Source of the DNA: CAYVQA01 sp045119035
GTDB lineage: Bacteria; Bacillota_I; Bacilli_A; ML615J-28; CAG-313
Assembly: GCA_045119035.1 (NCBI GenBank)
Contig: JBGVCU010000057.1
Span: 1-64,000 of the forward strand
Length of the DNA: 64,000 bases
Reading direction: 5' to 3'
This document shows, piece after piece, positions 26,155 through 36,133 of this stretch (positions are counted from its first letter, which is position 1; each line of letters begins with the position of its first letter). The translations under genes were made by a program, and so were the position numbers. Under the pieces are notes generated by a model that ran no database searches, had not been told where the DNA came from, and saw nothing but the letters and a program-made list of their open reading frames with translations.

Positions 26155-28689
26155 ATGGCCGGTTTAAGATTAGAACATATTTATAAAGTATATCCTAATG
26201 GAACTAAAGCCGTTTCTGACTTTACAATGGACATTAAAGATAAAGAATTCATTGTATTCGTAGGACCTTCTGGATGTGGTAAATCTACTACACTTAGAAT
26301 GATTGCGGGTTTAGAAGAAATTAGTGCTGGTGAATTATACATTGATGGTCAAATCGTTAATGATATGGAACCAAAAGATCGTGATATCGCAATGGTTTTC
26401 CAAAACTATGCGTTATATCCTCATATGACAGTATATGAAAATATTGCGTTTGGTTTAAAATTAAGACATTTACCAAACGAAGAAATCCATAAAAAAGTTT
26501 TATGGGCTGCTCAAGTATTAGACTTAACTGAATACTTAGACAGAAAACCACGTGCAATGTCAGGTGGTCAAAGACAACGTGTTGCTTTAGGACGTGCTAT
26601 TATTCGTAACCCTAAAGTAATGTTACTAGATGAACCTTTATCAAATCTAGATGCAAAACTTCGTGCTCAAATGCGTAGTGAAATTGCAAAATTACACCAA
26701 GAATTAGAAACAACATTTATCTATGTAACACATGACCAAGTTGAAGCGATGACACTTGGAACAAGAGTAGTTGTAATGAAATTAGGTAAGATCATGCAAA
26801 TTGATACACCTAAAAACTTATATGATTATCCAGCTAACCTTTTCGTAGCAGGATTCATTGGAACTCCTCAAATGAACTTCTTTAGTGCAAAACTTGCAAG
26901 AAATAATGCAAATGATGTAATTGATTTCTTACACTCAACAAATAATTTAGAAGTATCTCATTCATTACTTTCTAAAGTACAACCTCAATATTTTGATGGA
27001 TTAAAAGAAGTTATTATTGGATTAAGATGTGAACATTGTTCATTAGATCCTGAAGTAGTTGCTAATTCAAATTCATTAGTAGATGTTAAAGTATCTCACT
27101 TTGAAGAACTTGGTAACGAAACATTAATTTATGGTGAACTATTAACAGCTGATTCTCATGCAAAAGCTGATAGAATCATCATTAAAGGAACAAACACTTA
27201 CGGTTTACATCGTGGTGATGTTGTAAAAGCTCATTTAGAACTTACTAAAGCTCATATTTTTGATGCTTTAACAGAACAAACAATTAACCCTCGTATTCCA
27301 TCATCTAATTTAGTTCATGGTTTAGTTGAAGATGGTGTATTCCATGTTGGATCATTAAAAATTCAATTACCTGAAGCAATTAGAGTTGAAAAAGGAAATT
27401 ACAATGTTGTAATTCCTGTATCTGCTATTAACTTAAATAATAGCAATGGTGTAAAAGTTGAAGTATCTTCAGTTGAAACAATTGAAGAAACTGTTATTGC
27501 TAATATTAAATTAGAAGATAACTTAATGTTTGCAAACGCAACAAAAGATCTTGATGTTGCAAGTGATTGTTTCATTGATTTTGATTTTACTAAATTTGAT
27601 TTCTACAAAGAAAACAAACTTGTTCAAGCATCAATTGCTGAATATGATAGAATCAATGCGATGTTCTTAAATCATGCTACTGCAAAAACATATGTACAAG
27701 ATAAATATGATTCAGTAGTAACTAATAGAGTTAATGAAGTAGAATCTAAATATCAATCATTATTTGCTGATTTAAATTCTGAATATGAAGCAAATTTAGC
27801 AGCTGTTCAAAATGTTGATGCAAAAGCAATTGAAGCTAAAAATGCTCCTGTTATTGCAGAAAAAGAACAAACTGCACAAGCAAAAGTTGATGAACTAAAA
27901 GTAGAATTAAAATCTAATTTAGCATTAGAACTTTCAAAACATAAAGAAAATAATGTTAAAATTGTTGAAGATGTAAATGCTGCTTATGATAAAGTTTATT
28001 ATAATGAAATTGAATCATTCGAATCATTTAAACAAATTAATAAAGACCGTGATGCATATAGCAAACGTGTTCAAGAATTAAAACAATTTAAAGCTAACCA
28101 CAAGTTAGAAAGACAAAATGAATTAAATAAACGTCTTAATGCTGAAGCAATTGAATATGAAACAAACGTTAATGCATTAAAAGGTAACTTTAAACGTGAA
28201 AAAGATACTTTATTAAATGAATTAAAAGAATTCAAACAAGCATGTAAAGATGAAGCATATCCTGTTAAGAAAATTCAAAATGAATATAAGAAAAACTATA
28301 AAGCTTTACAAAAAGAATATAGTAATGCATTAATGCATGCAAAAATTATTTTCTTCTTCAAAACAGGTGAACTTGTAACTTTATCAAGCAATGAAATTTC
28401 TAACAAAATGATTCAAAGCTTAGGTATTAAAGTATTTACTAAACAATATTTAGTAGAAATTCCTCATGATGCATATCAAATTGCAGAAGAAGGAATTAAG
28501 GTAAAAGTACTTGAAGTATTAGATTATGGTAAAGTAAACTATGCTAAATGTTTATATGTAGATAATAATATTGAAAAAGTAATCTATGTTCAAGTAGATA
28601 ACAAAAATGTAAATCAAACATTAACACTTAAATACGATATTACTAAGATCCATATTACAGAAAAAGCTATGGATATTAAGATTTACTAG
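26155..28689 (+). CDS. msmX: Sugar ABC transporter ATPase (MalK/MsmX type) with coiled-coil extension
   Basis: 844 residues; family members have about 370. Residues 1-240 are a normal ATPase: Walker A GPSGCGKST, Q-loop MVFQNYALYPHMTV, signature MSGGQRQRVALGRA, Walker B VMLLDEPLSNLDA and switch THDQVEAMT. A TOBE-like region follows (GLRCEHCSL near 290). From about 486 to 725 comes a long, charged, nearly Gly/Pro-free helical stretch predicted to be coiled coil. The last ~110 residues again look like a TOBE-type beta domain (VKVLEVLDYGK near 780). It energises MalFG. Extended MsmK-like ATPases are known in some Mollicutes; the purpose of the extension is unknown. A fusion artefact is unlikely since the frame is continuous and well used. 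Confidence 0.93.
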   Translation: MAGLRLEHIYKVYPNGTKAVSDFTMDIKDKEFIVFVGPSGCGKSTTLRMIAGLEEISAGELYIDGQIVNDMEPKDRDIAMVFQNYALYPHMTVYENIAFGLKLRHLPNEEIHKKVLWAAQVLDLTEYLDRKPRAMSGGQRQRVALGRAIIRNPKVMLLDEPLSNLDAKLRAQMRSEIAKLHQELETTFIYVTHDQVEAMTLGTRVVVMKLGKIMQIDTPKNLYDYPANLFVAGFIGTPQMNFFSAKLARNNANDVIDFLHSTNNLEVSHSLLSKVQPQYFDGLKEVIIGLRCEHCSLDPEVVANSNSLVDVKVSHFEELGNETLIYGELLTADSHAKADRIIIKGTNTYGLHRGDVVKAHLELTKAHIFDALTEQTINPRIPSSNLVHGLVEDGVFHVGSLKIQLPEAIRVEKGNYNVVIPVSAINLNNSNGVKVEVSSVETIEETVIANIKLEDNLMFANATKDLDVASDCFIDFDFTKFDFYKENKLVQASIAEYDRINAMFLNHATAKTYVQDKYDSVVTNRVNEVESKYQSLFADLNSEYEANLAAVQNVDAKAIEAKNAPVIAEKEQTAQAKVDELKVELKSNLALELSKHKENNVKIVEDVNAAYDKVYYNEIESFESFKQINKDRDAYSKRVQELKQFKANHKLERQNELNKRLNAEAIEYETNVNALKGNFKREKDTLLNELKEFKQACKDEAYPVKKIQNEYKKNYKALQKEYSNALMHAKIIFFFKTGELVTLSSNEISNKMIQSLGIKVFTKQYLVEIPHDAYQIAEEGIKVKVLEVLDYGKVNYAKCLYVDNNIEKVIYVQVDNKNVNQTLTLKYDITKIHITEKAMDIKIY

Positions 28690-28708
28690 TATTATTTGAG
28701 GTGTAGAT

Positions 28709-29365
28709 ATGAAAAAGAATATTTACCGCATTTTACTATTAGTACTTCTTGCATTAGTTACTGTTACAATTTCTGGTTGTGATGGTAAAAAACCTGAAAA
28801 AGGATATGTTTCAGATGAATACATATATGCAAATATAATTTATAATTTTGAAGATCCTGGATACTCAACTTATGATTGTGAAGGATATTTCAATTATTTA
28901 GCAATTGAAAATCCTTTATTAACTAAAACTGTTTCAAGAGTAGGTAGAAGTATTAATGATGATTACGATAAACACAATACAAAATGTGAATCATATTATT
29001 TAAGACTTCCACTTCGTATTACTGTTAATAATTGGCGTTTATATACTGAAGAAGGAAAATTAAATACAGTTACTTCTACAAAATATGTTTTAGAATCACG
29101 TTGCTATCAAGCAGCAGGTGGATATTTAGATAAAATATATTACTATTTAAGAGATGGTGGAGGTTTCTATCTAAAAGCTTTTGGTGTAAATAAATCACTA
29201 AAACTTAAAAATCCAATTGAAATCGAAATTAATGCTAAATGGAATATTATTGCTGAATATGATGAAAATGGCTTCTTAGTTAGCGAAACATTCCAAACAT
29301 TAAATGCATATAAAGCACCAGATACAGAATCAATTTATGGAAAATGTACGTACATATATCATTAA
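28709..29365 (+). CDS. Unknown lipoprotein in the maltodextrin locus
   Basis: 218 residues. Signal peptide with lipobox ISGC (Cys near residue 24). The mature part is rich in Tyr and looks beta-structured, with no family recognised. It sits 19 bases after the ATPase gene behind a GAGGTG site, and the next lipoprotein gene overlaps its end, so it belongs to the operon. A surface role in glucan binding or transporter assembly is possible but unsupported. Confidence 0.75.
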   Translation: MKKNIYRILLLVLLALVTVTISGCDGKKPEKGYVSDEYIYANIIYNFEDPGYSTYDCEGYFNYLAIENPLLTKTVSRVGRSINDDYDKHNTKCESYYLRLPLRITVNNWRLYTEEGKLNTVTSTKYVLESRCYQAAGGYLDKIYYYLRDGGGFYLKAFGVNKSLKLKNPIEIEINAKWNIIAEYDENGFLVSETFQTLNAYKAPDTESIYGKCTYIYH

Positions 29366-30101
29366 GAAATTAGTGATATTACTAATTCTTGTCTTTTCAA
29401 TTTCTTCCTTATCCGGATGTCAAAAAGATATTCCGGATGGGGATATTAAGGATTTTGTTGTGGCTTTAAATTTTGATAAAGCATTTAATGAAATAATTAA
29501 AGCATCATCAGTTGTAACATCTGAGAAATATACAGATGGAGTTTTAGATGGAAAAATTACAACATATACATATATCGATCAAACAGATACATATTTTTAT
29601 TCTAATTCTAATTTAAATGGTATTTATTTTGGAACAGGAATTGATCAATATAGTTATTATAACCAAGAAATATTAGGTTTTATTAATGTTGATAATTTTC
29701 CTAAAAGCTATGAAAGAACAGATGGTGTAGTTAAATCTTTAAATTATAGAGAAGAAGAAGTAGATATCTTAGTAAAAAGCTTCTTTTATACTCAAGTAGA
29801 ACATGATTTCCATCAAGGTGGTACATATTATGGAGATTATATACAAGTTAATTGTGCCAAATATTATGATTTCTTCAGTTTAAATGAAGAAAAATCTGAA
29901 TTAACATTTGAGCTTAATTCAGAATCTAAGGATAATAACGGAGATAAAGTTATTGTTCTTCATAAATTTACTGTTAATAGACTTGGAATGTTAATTAGTT
30001 TATCAACAACAAGTTTATACAAAGACAACCAAGATACTTATACAAAAACAACTATTACATGTGATTATAGTCCTGTTTTTGATAAGATATATGAATTTTA
30101 A
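29337..30101 (+). CDS. Second unknown lipoprotein in the maltodextrin locus
   Basis: 254 residues from ATG 29337, the in-frame start that puts a basic stretch, a hydrophobic run and a lipobox (LSGC, Cys near residue 28) in a normal signal peptide. It overlaps the upstream gene by 29 bp, and its ribosome binding site is weak, which suggests coupling. The mature part is mostly beta-like with many Tyr and Asp, and resembles the general look of small gut Firmicutes lipoproteins, but no family was recognised. It is unlike the preceding lipoprotein in sequence. Confidence 0.75.
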   Translation: MENVRTYIIKKLVILLILVFSISSLSGCQKDIPDGDIKDFVVALNFDKAFNEIIKASSVVTSEKYTDGVLDGKITTYTYIDQTDTYFYSNSNLNGIYFGTGIDQYSYYNQEILGFINVDNFPKSYERTDGVVKSLNYREEEVDILVKSFFYTQVEHDFHQGGTYYGDYIQVNCAKYYDFFSLNEEKSELTFELNSESKDNNGDKVIVLHKFTVNRLGMLISLSTTSLYKDNQDTYTKTTITCDYSPVFDKIYEF

Positions 30102-30124
30102 AATTTAGGAAAAGGATATAAAAA

Positions 30125-32938
30125 ATGAAAAAAGTATTTAGTTTATTTTTATTATTTTTTGTTATCGCATTAACTCTTACTAGCTGTGTAGTTCCAGGAA
30201 CTCAACCAGGAACTCAACCTGGGGATAAACACACTCATACAGCGTGTCCTGAATGTGGACTTTGTACTGATAAAGCATGTACAGGTCTTGCAGCTGACAA
30301 ATGTAAAGGTCATGAAGTAGATCCAGGATTTACAGAAGATCCAGATGCAGAACCAGTTGGTTTCTACATCCATTATAAGAGAAATGATGGTAACTATTCA
30401 CCATGGAGCTTATGGTTATGGGATGATGGTAAAGACGGTGGACGTTATTTATTCACTGGTACAGATAACTATGGTGCATACTATAAAGCTGAATTTGATG
30501 GTACAGTATGGAACGAAGAAACATTAAATGGTAAACTTGGTTTCATTGTTGCTCAACTTAGTGTTGATGCTGAAGGTAACATTAAATGGGGTGCAAAAGA
30601 TTATGATAAAGACCGTTCAATTGTATTTAAAAACTACAAAAAAGATGCTGAAGGATATTATCATATCTATTTAAGACAAGGTTTAGAAACAATTTATACA
30701 AATGCAGCAGGTGAGGTGGCTGATATGGTTAATAAATTTGAAATCGCAAAAGATGGAAATAATTACTTCTTAATGATGGAAGTAAATAAAGATTATAGTG
30801 CTTATAAAATTACATGTGAAGGTCAAGAAGTAGTTTCAAGTGATACTCATGACTTTGACCCTAATGTATATATTAAAGCTAGTAAAAAATTAAAATATTC
30901 TTTAGGTTCATCTATGCCTGATGTAACTAAAGATTATAAATTAGAAGTTACTTTCAAACAATCTGGCTTAACTCAAACTCATCACGTTGATAAATCTTCA
31001 TTATATAAATTAAGTGCATTTGCTCAAGAATTTACATATGAAGGTGAACTTGGTGCTATTTATACTCCTGAACATACAACATTCAGAGTATGGAGTCCAA
31101 TTTCTAGTTCAATGAAAGTTCGTGTTTATAATACAGGTACTCCTGAAAGAATCGTTTTAGGTGGTGTTCCAACATTATTTGCTGATGGTTCAAATGAATA
31201 CACTGAATATGATATGGAAAGAATCGAAAATGGTGCTTGGGAATATGTATTACACGGTGATCAAGGTGGAAAATATTACACTTATGTTGTAACAAATTCT
31301 GCATATGAAAATCGTGAAGTTGTTGACCCATATGCAAAATCAACTGGTATTAACGGTTTAAGAGGTATGGTTGTTGACTTCTCTAAAACTAACCCTGAAG
31401 GTTGGGATGATATTTCTACATTAGAAATTCCTTCTAGCCAACTTACTGTTTATGAAACTCACGTAGCTGATATGACAAGTGATTCAACTTGGGGTGGAAG
31501 CGCTGAAAATGCAAAAATCTTTAAAGGTTTATATGAAACAGGAACTACTTATACATCAAATGGTGTTACAGTTTCTACTGGTTTTGATCATATTAAAGAA
31601 TTAGGTGTAAATGCTGTTCAATTTATCCCTATTTATGACCAAGCTAATGATGAAAGACCTGATAATGATCCAACTAGAACTGATGGATCAAGCCGTCAAT
31701 TTAACTGGGGTTATAACCCACTTAACTACAATACTTTAGATGGTATTTATTCAAGCAATCCATATGATGGATATGTAAGAATTCAAGAATTTAAAGAATT
31801 AGTTAAAGCATATAATGAAGCTGGAATTACAATCATTATGGACGTTGTATATAACCATACAGCTGGACTTTCTGGAAACAGCTTCGATGTATTAATGCCT
31901 AAATATTACTACCGTTATAGCGGTGGAGAACCTTCTAATGGTTCTGGATGTGGAAATGAAACTGCATCTGAAATGCCAATGTTTAGAAAATTCATGATTG
32001 ATTCAACTGAATTCTGGGCTAAAGAATATAAACTTGGTGGATTCAGATTTGACTTAATGGGTGTACATGATGTTGATACTATGAACTTATTAAGTGCAAA
32101 TTTACATGAAAATGTAAGTGAATATATCACAGTTTATGGTGAACCTTGGACAGGTGGAACAATTTCATTATCTAAACCAGCTGCTAACCAATCTAACTTA
32201 AGTAAATTTGTAGGATTCGGTCAATTCAATGATAAGATCCGTGATTCACTAATTAGAGGTGGTATGTCTGCTGCAACTGATAAAGGTTGGGTAAGTGGAA
32301 ACACTGCTTATATTAATGATTTAATGAATGGTATTAAAGGTATTACATCTACTGCTAATACTAACCCTAACTCTTCTGTTGCTTATGCAACATGTCATGA
32401 TAACTATACATTATATGACAGATTAAAAGCAGCAAATGTTGGTAATGACTTAACAATTAAACGTCAAGCTATGCTTGCAAACTCTGTAGTATTTACTTCT
32501 CAAGGTATTACATTCATGTTAGCTGGTGAAGAAATGCTAAGAACTAAAGGTGGAGATTTCAACTCTTATAACTCTGGTTATGAAGTTAATAAGATTGATT
32601 ACTCATTAAAAGTTAAACATTTAGATATGTTTGAAAACTATCAAAAACTTATCGCTTTAAAACAAAATGGTAATGTATTTGGTAAAACAGCTTCTGAAAT
32701 TGCAACAGATGTTGTTGTAACTAAGAATACTGAAAACTCATTAGTAACTATTAAAATTACTGATACTGTAAACAAGGTTGAATATATTATTTGTCACAGT
32801 AATGCAAATGGTGGTAATAAAGTTGTTAACTTAAGTGGATATACATTATATCTAGATACATTAAATAGTGGAATTACATTAAATGCATCTACAACTATTC
32901 AAAGTTATCAAACTATTATCGCTTATAAAAACATTTAA
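30125..32938 (+). CDS. pulA: Surface pullulanase lipoprotein with CBM41 and CBM48
   Basis: 937 residues. Lipobox LTSC (Cys near 19), then a PGTQPG linker and a Cys/His-rich stretch (CPECGLCTDKAC, CKGH). Residues about 75-190 look like a CBM41 pullulanase-associated domain (FYIHYKRNDGNYSPWSLWLW). CBM48-like N-domain starts at TPEHTTFRVWSP. Catalytic GH13 segments: the type I pullulanase motif NWGYNP, DVVYNHT, GFRFDLMGVHD (nucleophile), VYGEPWTGG (acid) and CHDNYTLYD. It cleaves alpha-1,6 branches of pullulan, amylopectin and limit dextrins outside the cell, giving linear dextrins for the MalEFG importer. Confidence 0.95.
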   Translation: MKKVFSLFLLFFVIALTLTSCVVPGTQPGTQPGDKHTHTACPECGLCTDKACTGLAADKCKGHEVDPGFTEDPDAEPVGFYIHYKRNDGNYSPWSLWLWDDGKDGGRYLFTGTDNYGAYYKAEFDGTVWNEETLNGKLGFIVAQLSVDAEGNIKWGAKDYDKDRSIVFKNYKKDAEGYYHIYLRQGLETIYTNAAGEVADMVNKFEIAKDGNNYFLMMEVNKDYSAYKITCEGQEVVSSDTHDFDPNVYIKASKKLKYSLGSSMPDVTKDYKLEVTFKQSGLTQTHHVDKSSLYKLSAFAQEFTYEGELGAIYTPEHTTFRVWSPISSSMKVRVYNTGTPERIVLGGVPTLFADGSNEYTEYDMERIENGAWEYVLHGDQGGKYYTYVVTNSAYENREVVDPYAKSTGINGLRGMVVDFSKTNPEGWDDISTLEIPSSQLTVYETHVADMTSDSTWGGSAENAKIFKGLYETGTTYTSNGVTVSTGFDHIKELGVNAVQFIPIYDQANDERPDNDPTRTDGSSRQFNWGYNPLNYNTLDGIYSSNPYDGYVRIQEFKELVKAYNEAGITIIMDVVYNHTAGLSGNSFDVLMPKYYYRYSGGEPSNGSGCGNETASEMPMFRKFMIDSTEFWAKEYKLGGFRFDLMGVHDVDTMNLLSANLHENVSEYITVYGEPWTGGTISLSKPAANQSNLSKFVGFGQFNDKIRDSLIRGGMSAATDKGWVSGNTAYINDLMNGIKGITSTANTNPNSSVAYATCHDNYTLYDRLKAANVGNDLTIKRQAMLANSVVFTSQGITFMLAGEEMLRTKGGDFNSYNSGYEVNKIDYSLKVKHLDMFENYQKLIALKQNGNVFGKTASEIATDVVVTKNTENSLVTIKITDTVNKVEYIICHSNANGGNKVVNLSGYTLYLDTLNSGITLNASTTIQSYQTIIAYKNI

Positions 32939-32990
32939 TCTGATAAATAATATTCAAAATAAAATTAAAAAAAATTAGGAGAAAAGAAAA

Positions 32991-34352
32991 ATGAAAAAAA
33001 CTATTAAAACTTTATTAATGCTTTGCATCGTTTTATTTGGTTTAGTATCTTGTGTTACTCCAGGTGATCAACCAGGTGAACAACCAGGAACTCAAACATG
33101 CCAACATGTACCTGGTGCTAGCTGGCGTGCAAGTGATGATGAACACTGGCATGTATGTGACAAATGTTCAGACATTATTGATAAAGAAGCTCACTCTTTC
33201 GGTGATTGGAATGTAATGCAAGAACCTGCAGTTGGAACTCCAGGAAGAAAAGTAAAAACTTGCTCAGTTTGTAGATATTATATCGCTGAAGAAATTCCTG
33301 CAATCGAAGTTGAAACTGGTGAAACTACTGGGGATACTGTAGTATTTGCTAAAGTTCCTGCTGATTGGTCTGCAGTTAACTGCTACTATTGGCATAATGA
33401 AGCTGGTACAGATAATATGAACCCTGCTCATAAAACTTCATGGCCTGGTGTTGCTATGACATTAGTTGATGAAGCTGAAAATATTTGGGCATTCATCGTT
33501 CCTGCTGGTACTGCTAACGTTATTTTCAATAACGGAAGTACTCAAACTGTTGATATTCCTTTCGCAACTGCTGCTAACCTTTATATCTTAAGTGATGCAG
33601 CTGGTGGAGATGGAAAATTCACTGCAAACGTTGGATCATATGAATATACTGGTTCATTAGATGATATCGCTAAATATGGTGAAAGAGAAGTTGTAGAATT
33701 AGCATACGTTACAATCTATGTTCAATTACCTGAAAGTTGGCCTGCATTATACTTATACTTCTGGGGAAGCCAAGAAGCATGTGCTGCATGGCCTGGTGCA
33801 GACGTTTCTAACTTAATCGATCCTGCTAAAAATGTTCATTCATTTGAACTTCCTAATGATGCAACTGGTGTTGTATTATCAAATGGTTTAGGTGGAGATG
33901 ATAACCAAACTATGGATATTATCCCTGCTGCAGGTGTTAATGCTTATATCGTAACTGAAGGAACTCCAAAAGATAACGCAGCTCCTGCTTCTTATGCTGA
34001 TGGTGTATTTACTCCAGTTGAAGTTGAAGTAAGTGTTCCTGTTTACTATGTAAGAGGTTCATTAAATGAATGGGGAACTCCTGATACTCACAAATTAGCT
34101 TATGATGAAGCAACTGATACTGCTACAATTACTGTTGCTATCGCTGCTGGTGATCAATTCAAAATTGCTGAAGCATCATGGAATAATGCTACTACAATCA
34201 GTGCACAAAACGCTACTTTTGATGCAGCTCAAATCGCTGATTTAGGACCTAACGATTACAATATGCAAGCTATCGTTTCTGGTACATATGTAATTACAAT
34301 TACTAACGTATCTCAAGATACTCGTACTTGCACAATCGTTTTAGCTGAATAA
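32991..34352 (+). CDS. Starch-binding lipoprotein with CBM26-type modules
   Basis: 453 residues with lipobox LVSC. A linker and a Cys-pair segment (HVCDKC, KTCSVC) near residues 45-105 are followed by two modules that match CBM26 starch-binding domains: VVFAKVPADW with WPGVAMTLV and VIFNNGSTQT; then VTIYVQLPESW with WPGADV and VVLSNGLGG. The C-terminal module starting YYVRGSLNEWGTP resembles another starch-binding beta-sandwich of the SusF or CBM20 type. No catalytic domain is present. It would hold starch on the cell surface for the amylase and pullulanase. It is the last gene before the terminator. The narrow codon set suggests strong expression. Confidence 0.87.
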   Translation: MKKTIKTLLMLCIVLFGLVSCVTPGDQPGEQPGTQTCQHVPGASWRASDDEHWHVCDKCSDIIDKEAHSFGDWNVMQEPAVGTPGRKVKTCSVCRYYIAEEIPAIEVETGETTGDTVVFAKVPADWSAVNCYYWHNEAGTDNMNPAHKTSWPGVAMTLVDEAENIWAFIVPAGTANVIFNNGSTQTVDIPFATAANLYILSDAAGGDGKFTANVGSYEYTGSLDDIAKYGEREVVELAYVTIYVQLPESWPALYLYFWGSQEACAAWPGADVSNLIDPAKNVHSFELPNDATGVVLSNGLGGDDNQTMDIIPAAGVNAYIVTEGTPKDNAAPASYADGVFTPVEVEVSVPVYYVRGSLNEWGTPDTHKLAYDEATDTATITVAIAAGDQFKIAEASWNNATTISAQNATFDAAQIADLGPNDYNMQAIVSGTYVITITNVSQDTRTCTIVLAE

Positions 34353-34372
34353 TTAAACGAATTATAAGAATT

Positions 34373-34404
34373 AATCCTACTAGAAATAGTAGGATTTTTC
34401 TTTT
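34373..34404 (+). terminator. Terminator of the maltodextrin operon
   Basis: AATCCTACTA (34373-34382), GAAA loop, TAGTAGGATT (34387-34396), then TTTCTTTT. Confidence 0.9.
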
Positions 34405-34433
34405 GCAAATATCTATCATATTTTTGTGAATTT

Positions 34434-34442
34434 TGATATAAT
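34434..34442 (+). promoter_or_regulatory. Extended -10 promoter of malQ
   Basis: TGATATAAT, an extended -10 with no good -35 at the normal distance; it lies about 30 bases upstream of the malQ start. Confidence 0.65.
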
Positions 34443-34474
34443 ATATATAGAAAATTTACAAGGAGATTTTTATC

Positions 34475-35968
34475 ATGAGAAGTTGTGGTATTTTATTACA
34501 TATTTCAAGTTTACCAAATAAATATGGTATAGGTACTTTAGGGCAATGTGCTTATGATTTTGTTGATTTCTTAAATGAATCAAAACAAACATTATGGCAA
34601 GTTTTACCTATTGGTCCTACATCTTATGGTGATTCACCATATCAAGGATTTTCAACTTTTGCAGGAAATCCATATTTTATTGATTTAGATTTATTAAAAG
34701 ACGAAGGATTATTAGAAGAAGCAGAATATGCTTATTTAGAACAAGCAGATCAAAATAAAGTTGATTACGGATTCTTATATAATAATCGTTTCCATGTTTT
34801 AAGACTTGCTTTTGATAGATTTGATGTTAACAACAAAGAATATAAAAAATTTAAAAGAGTAAATAAATTCTGGTTAGATGATTATGCATTATTTATGACA
34901 CTAAAAAATCTTCATAATGGAGATAGTTGGTGGAACTGGGAAGATGGGTTAAAACTTCGTAAAAAAACTGTTATTTCAGCTAAAACGAAAGAATATGCTA
35001 ATGATATTGAATTTTGGTGTTTTATTCAATTTAAATTCTTTGAACAATGGTATGCTTTAAAAGCCTATGCAAATTCTAAAGGAGTTCAAATTGTAGGAGA
35101 TATTCCTATTTATGTTGCTCATGACAGTGCTGATGTTTGGTGTAACCCAACTGATTGGCAAATGGATGAAAATTTAAATCCTACAGTTGTTGCAGGATGT
35201 CCACCTGATGGATTCAGTGAACTTGGTCAATTATGGGGTAACCCTATTTATAATTATGAAAAAATGGCACAAGAAGGATTCCCTTGGTGGGTTAAGAGAA
35301 TGAAAGAATCTCTTAAACTTTATGACATTATTCGTATTGACCATTTTAGAGGTTTTGCTGGATATTATTCAATTAAATTCGGTGCACCTGATGCAAGAGA
35401 TGGTGAATGGGTAACTGGTCCTGGTATTGCTTTATTTAATAAAATTAAAGAAGAATTAGGTGAAGTTAAAGTTATTGCTGAAGATTTAGGTTTAATTACT
35501 GAAGATGTAGCAGAATTACTACAAGCAACAGGTTTCCCAGGAATGAAAGTATTACAATTTGGATTTAATCATGAAGGAGATAGTGAAAATTTACCTCATA
35601 ACTATCCTAAAAATTGTGTAGTATATCCTGGTACACATGATAATGAAACAATCGTATCTTGGTTTAGAGGATTAAGTGATGAAGACAGAGCGTTTGTTAG
35701 AAATTACTTAAATTTAAGAGATGATTATTTTATTTGTGAAAATGTTGCAAGAGCTTGTCTACAAAGTGCAGCTGAAACTGTAATTATTCAGTTCCAAGAT
35801 TATATTGGACTTGCTGATGAAGGAAGAATGAATGCACCATCTACATTAGGTTCAAACTGGCAATATAGAGCTAGAAAAGAACAATTCAATGATGATTTAG
35901 CTCAATATTTAGCTCGTTTATCTGAAACATATCGTAGAAGCGGTAAAGTGTATAAAAAGGTTGATTAA
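34475..35968 (+). CDS. malQ: 4-alpha-glucanotransferase (amylomaltase)
   Basis: 497 residues, full length for MalQ (GH77). It starts RSCGILLHISSLPNKYGIGTLG, and has ADVWCNP, the substrate loop GCPPDGFSELGQLWGNP, the nucleophile segment RIDHFRGF, the acid segment VIAEDLG and GTHDNET. No signal peptide: a cytoplasmic enzyme that moves glucan units between maltodextrins taken in by the transporter, producing glucose and longer chains for phosphorylase. It has its own promoter and terminator, separate from the surface operon. Confidence 0.97.
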   Translation: MRSCGILLHISSLPNKYGIGTLGQCAYDFVDFLNESKQTLWQVLPIGPTSYGDSPYQGFSTFAGNPYFIDLDLLKDEGLLEEAEYAYLEQADQNKVDYGFLYNNRFHVLRLAFDRFDVNNKEYKKFKRVNKFWLDDYALFMTLKNLHNGDSWWNWEDGLKLRKKTVISAKTKEYANDIEFWCFIQFKFFEQWYALKAYANSKGVQIVGDIPIYVAHDSADVWCNPTDWQMDENLNPTVVAGCPPDGFSELGQLWGNPIYNYEKMAQEGFPWWVKRMKESLKLYDIIRIDHFRGFAGYYSIKFGAPDARDGEWVTGPGIALFNKIKEELGEVKVIAEDLGLITEDVAELLQATGFPGMKVLQFGFNHEGDSENLPHNYPKNCVVYPGTHDNETIVSWFRGLSDEDRAFVRNYLNLRDDYFICENVARACLQSAAETVIIQFQDYIGLADEGRMNAPSTLGSNWQYRARKEQFNDDLAQYLARLSETYRRSGKVYKKVD

Positions 35969-35974
35969 TAATAA

Positions 35975-36008
35975 AAATGGTTACTTATTTTAAGTAACCA
36001 TTTAATTA
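35975..36008 (+). terminator. Terminator of malQ
   Basis: A 13-bp perfect stem (35975-35987 with 35991-36003), 3-nt loop, followed by AATTATTTTA. Confidence 0.8.
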
Positions 36009-36071
36009 TTTTATATAAGGAAATATTCATTTATCTACTTATTTTCTACAAAAAAATATATAGTTTTACAC

Positions 36072-36099
36072 TTGAAGAAATTTAATAAATATGTATAAT
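36072..36099 (+). promoter_or_regulatory. Promoter of tdk-tadA
   Basis: TTGAAG at 36072-36077, 16-bp spacer, TATAAT at 36094-36099. Confidence 0.65.
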
Positions 36100-36133
36100 A
36101 TTAATATAAGTATTAAAATTATTGAGGTGGGTT

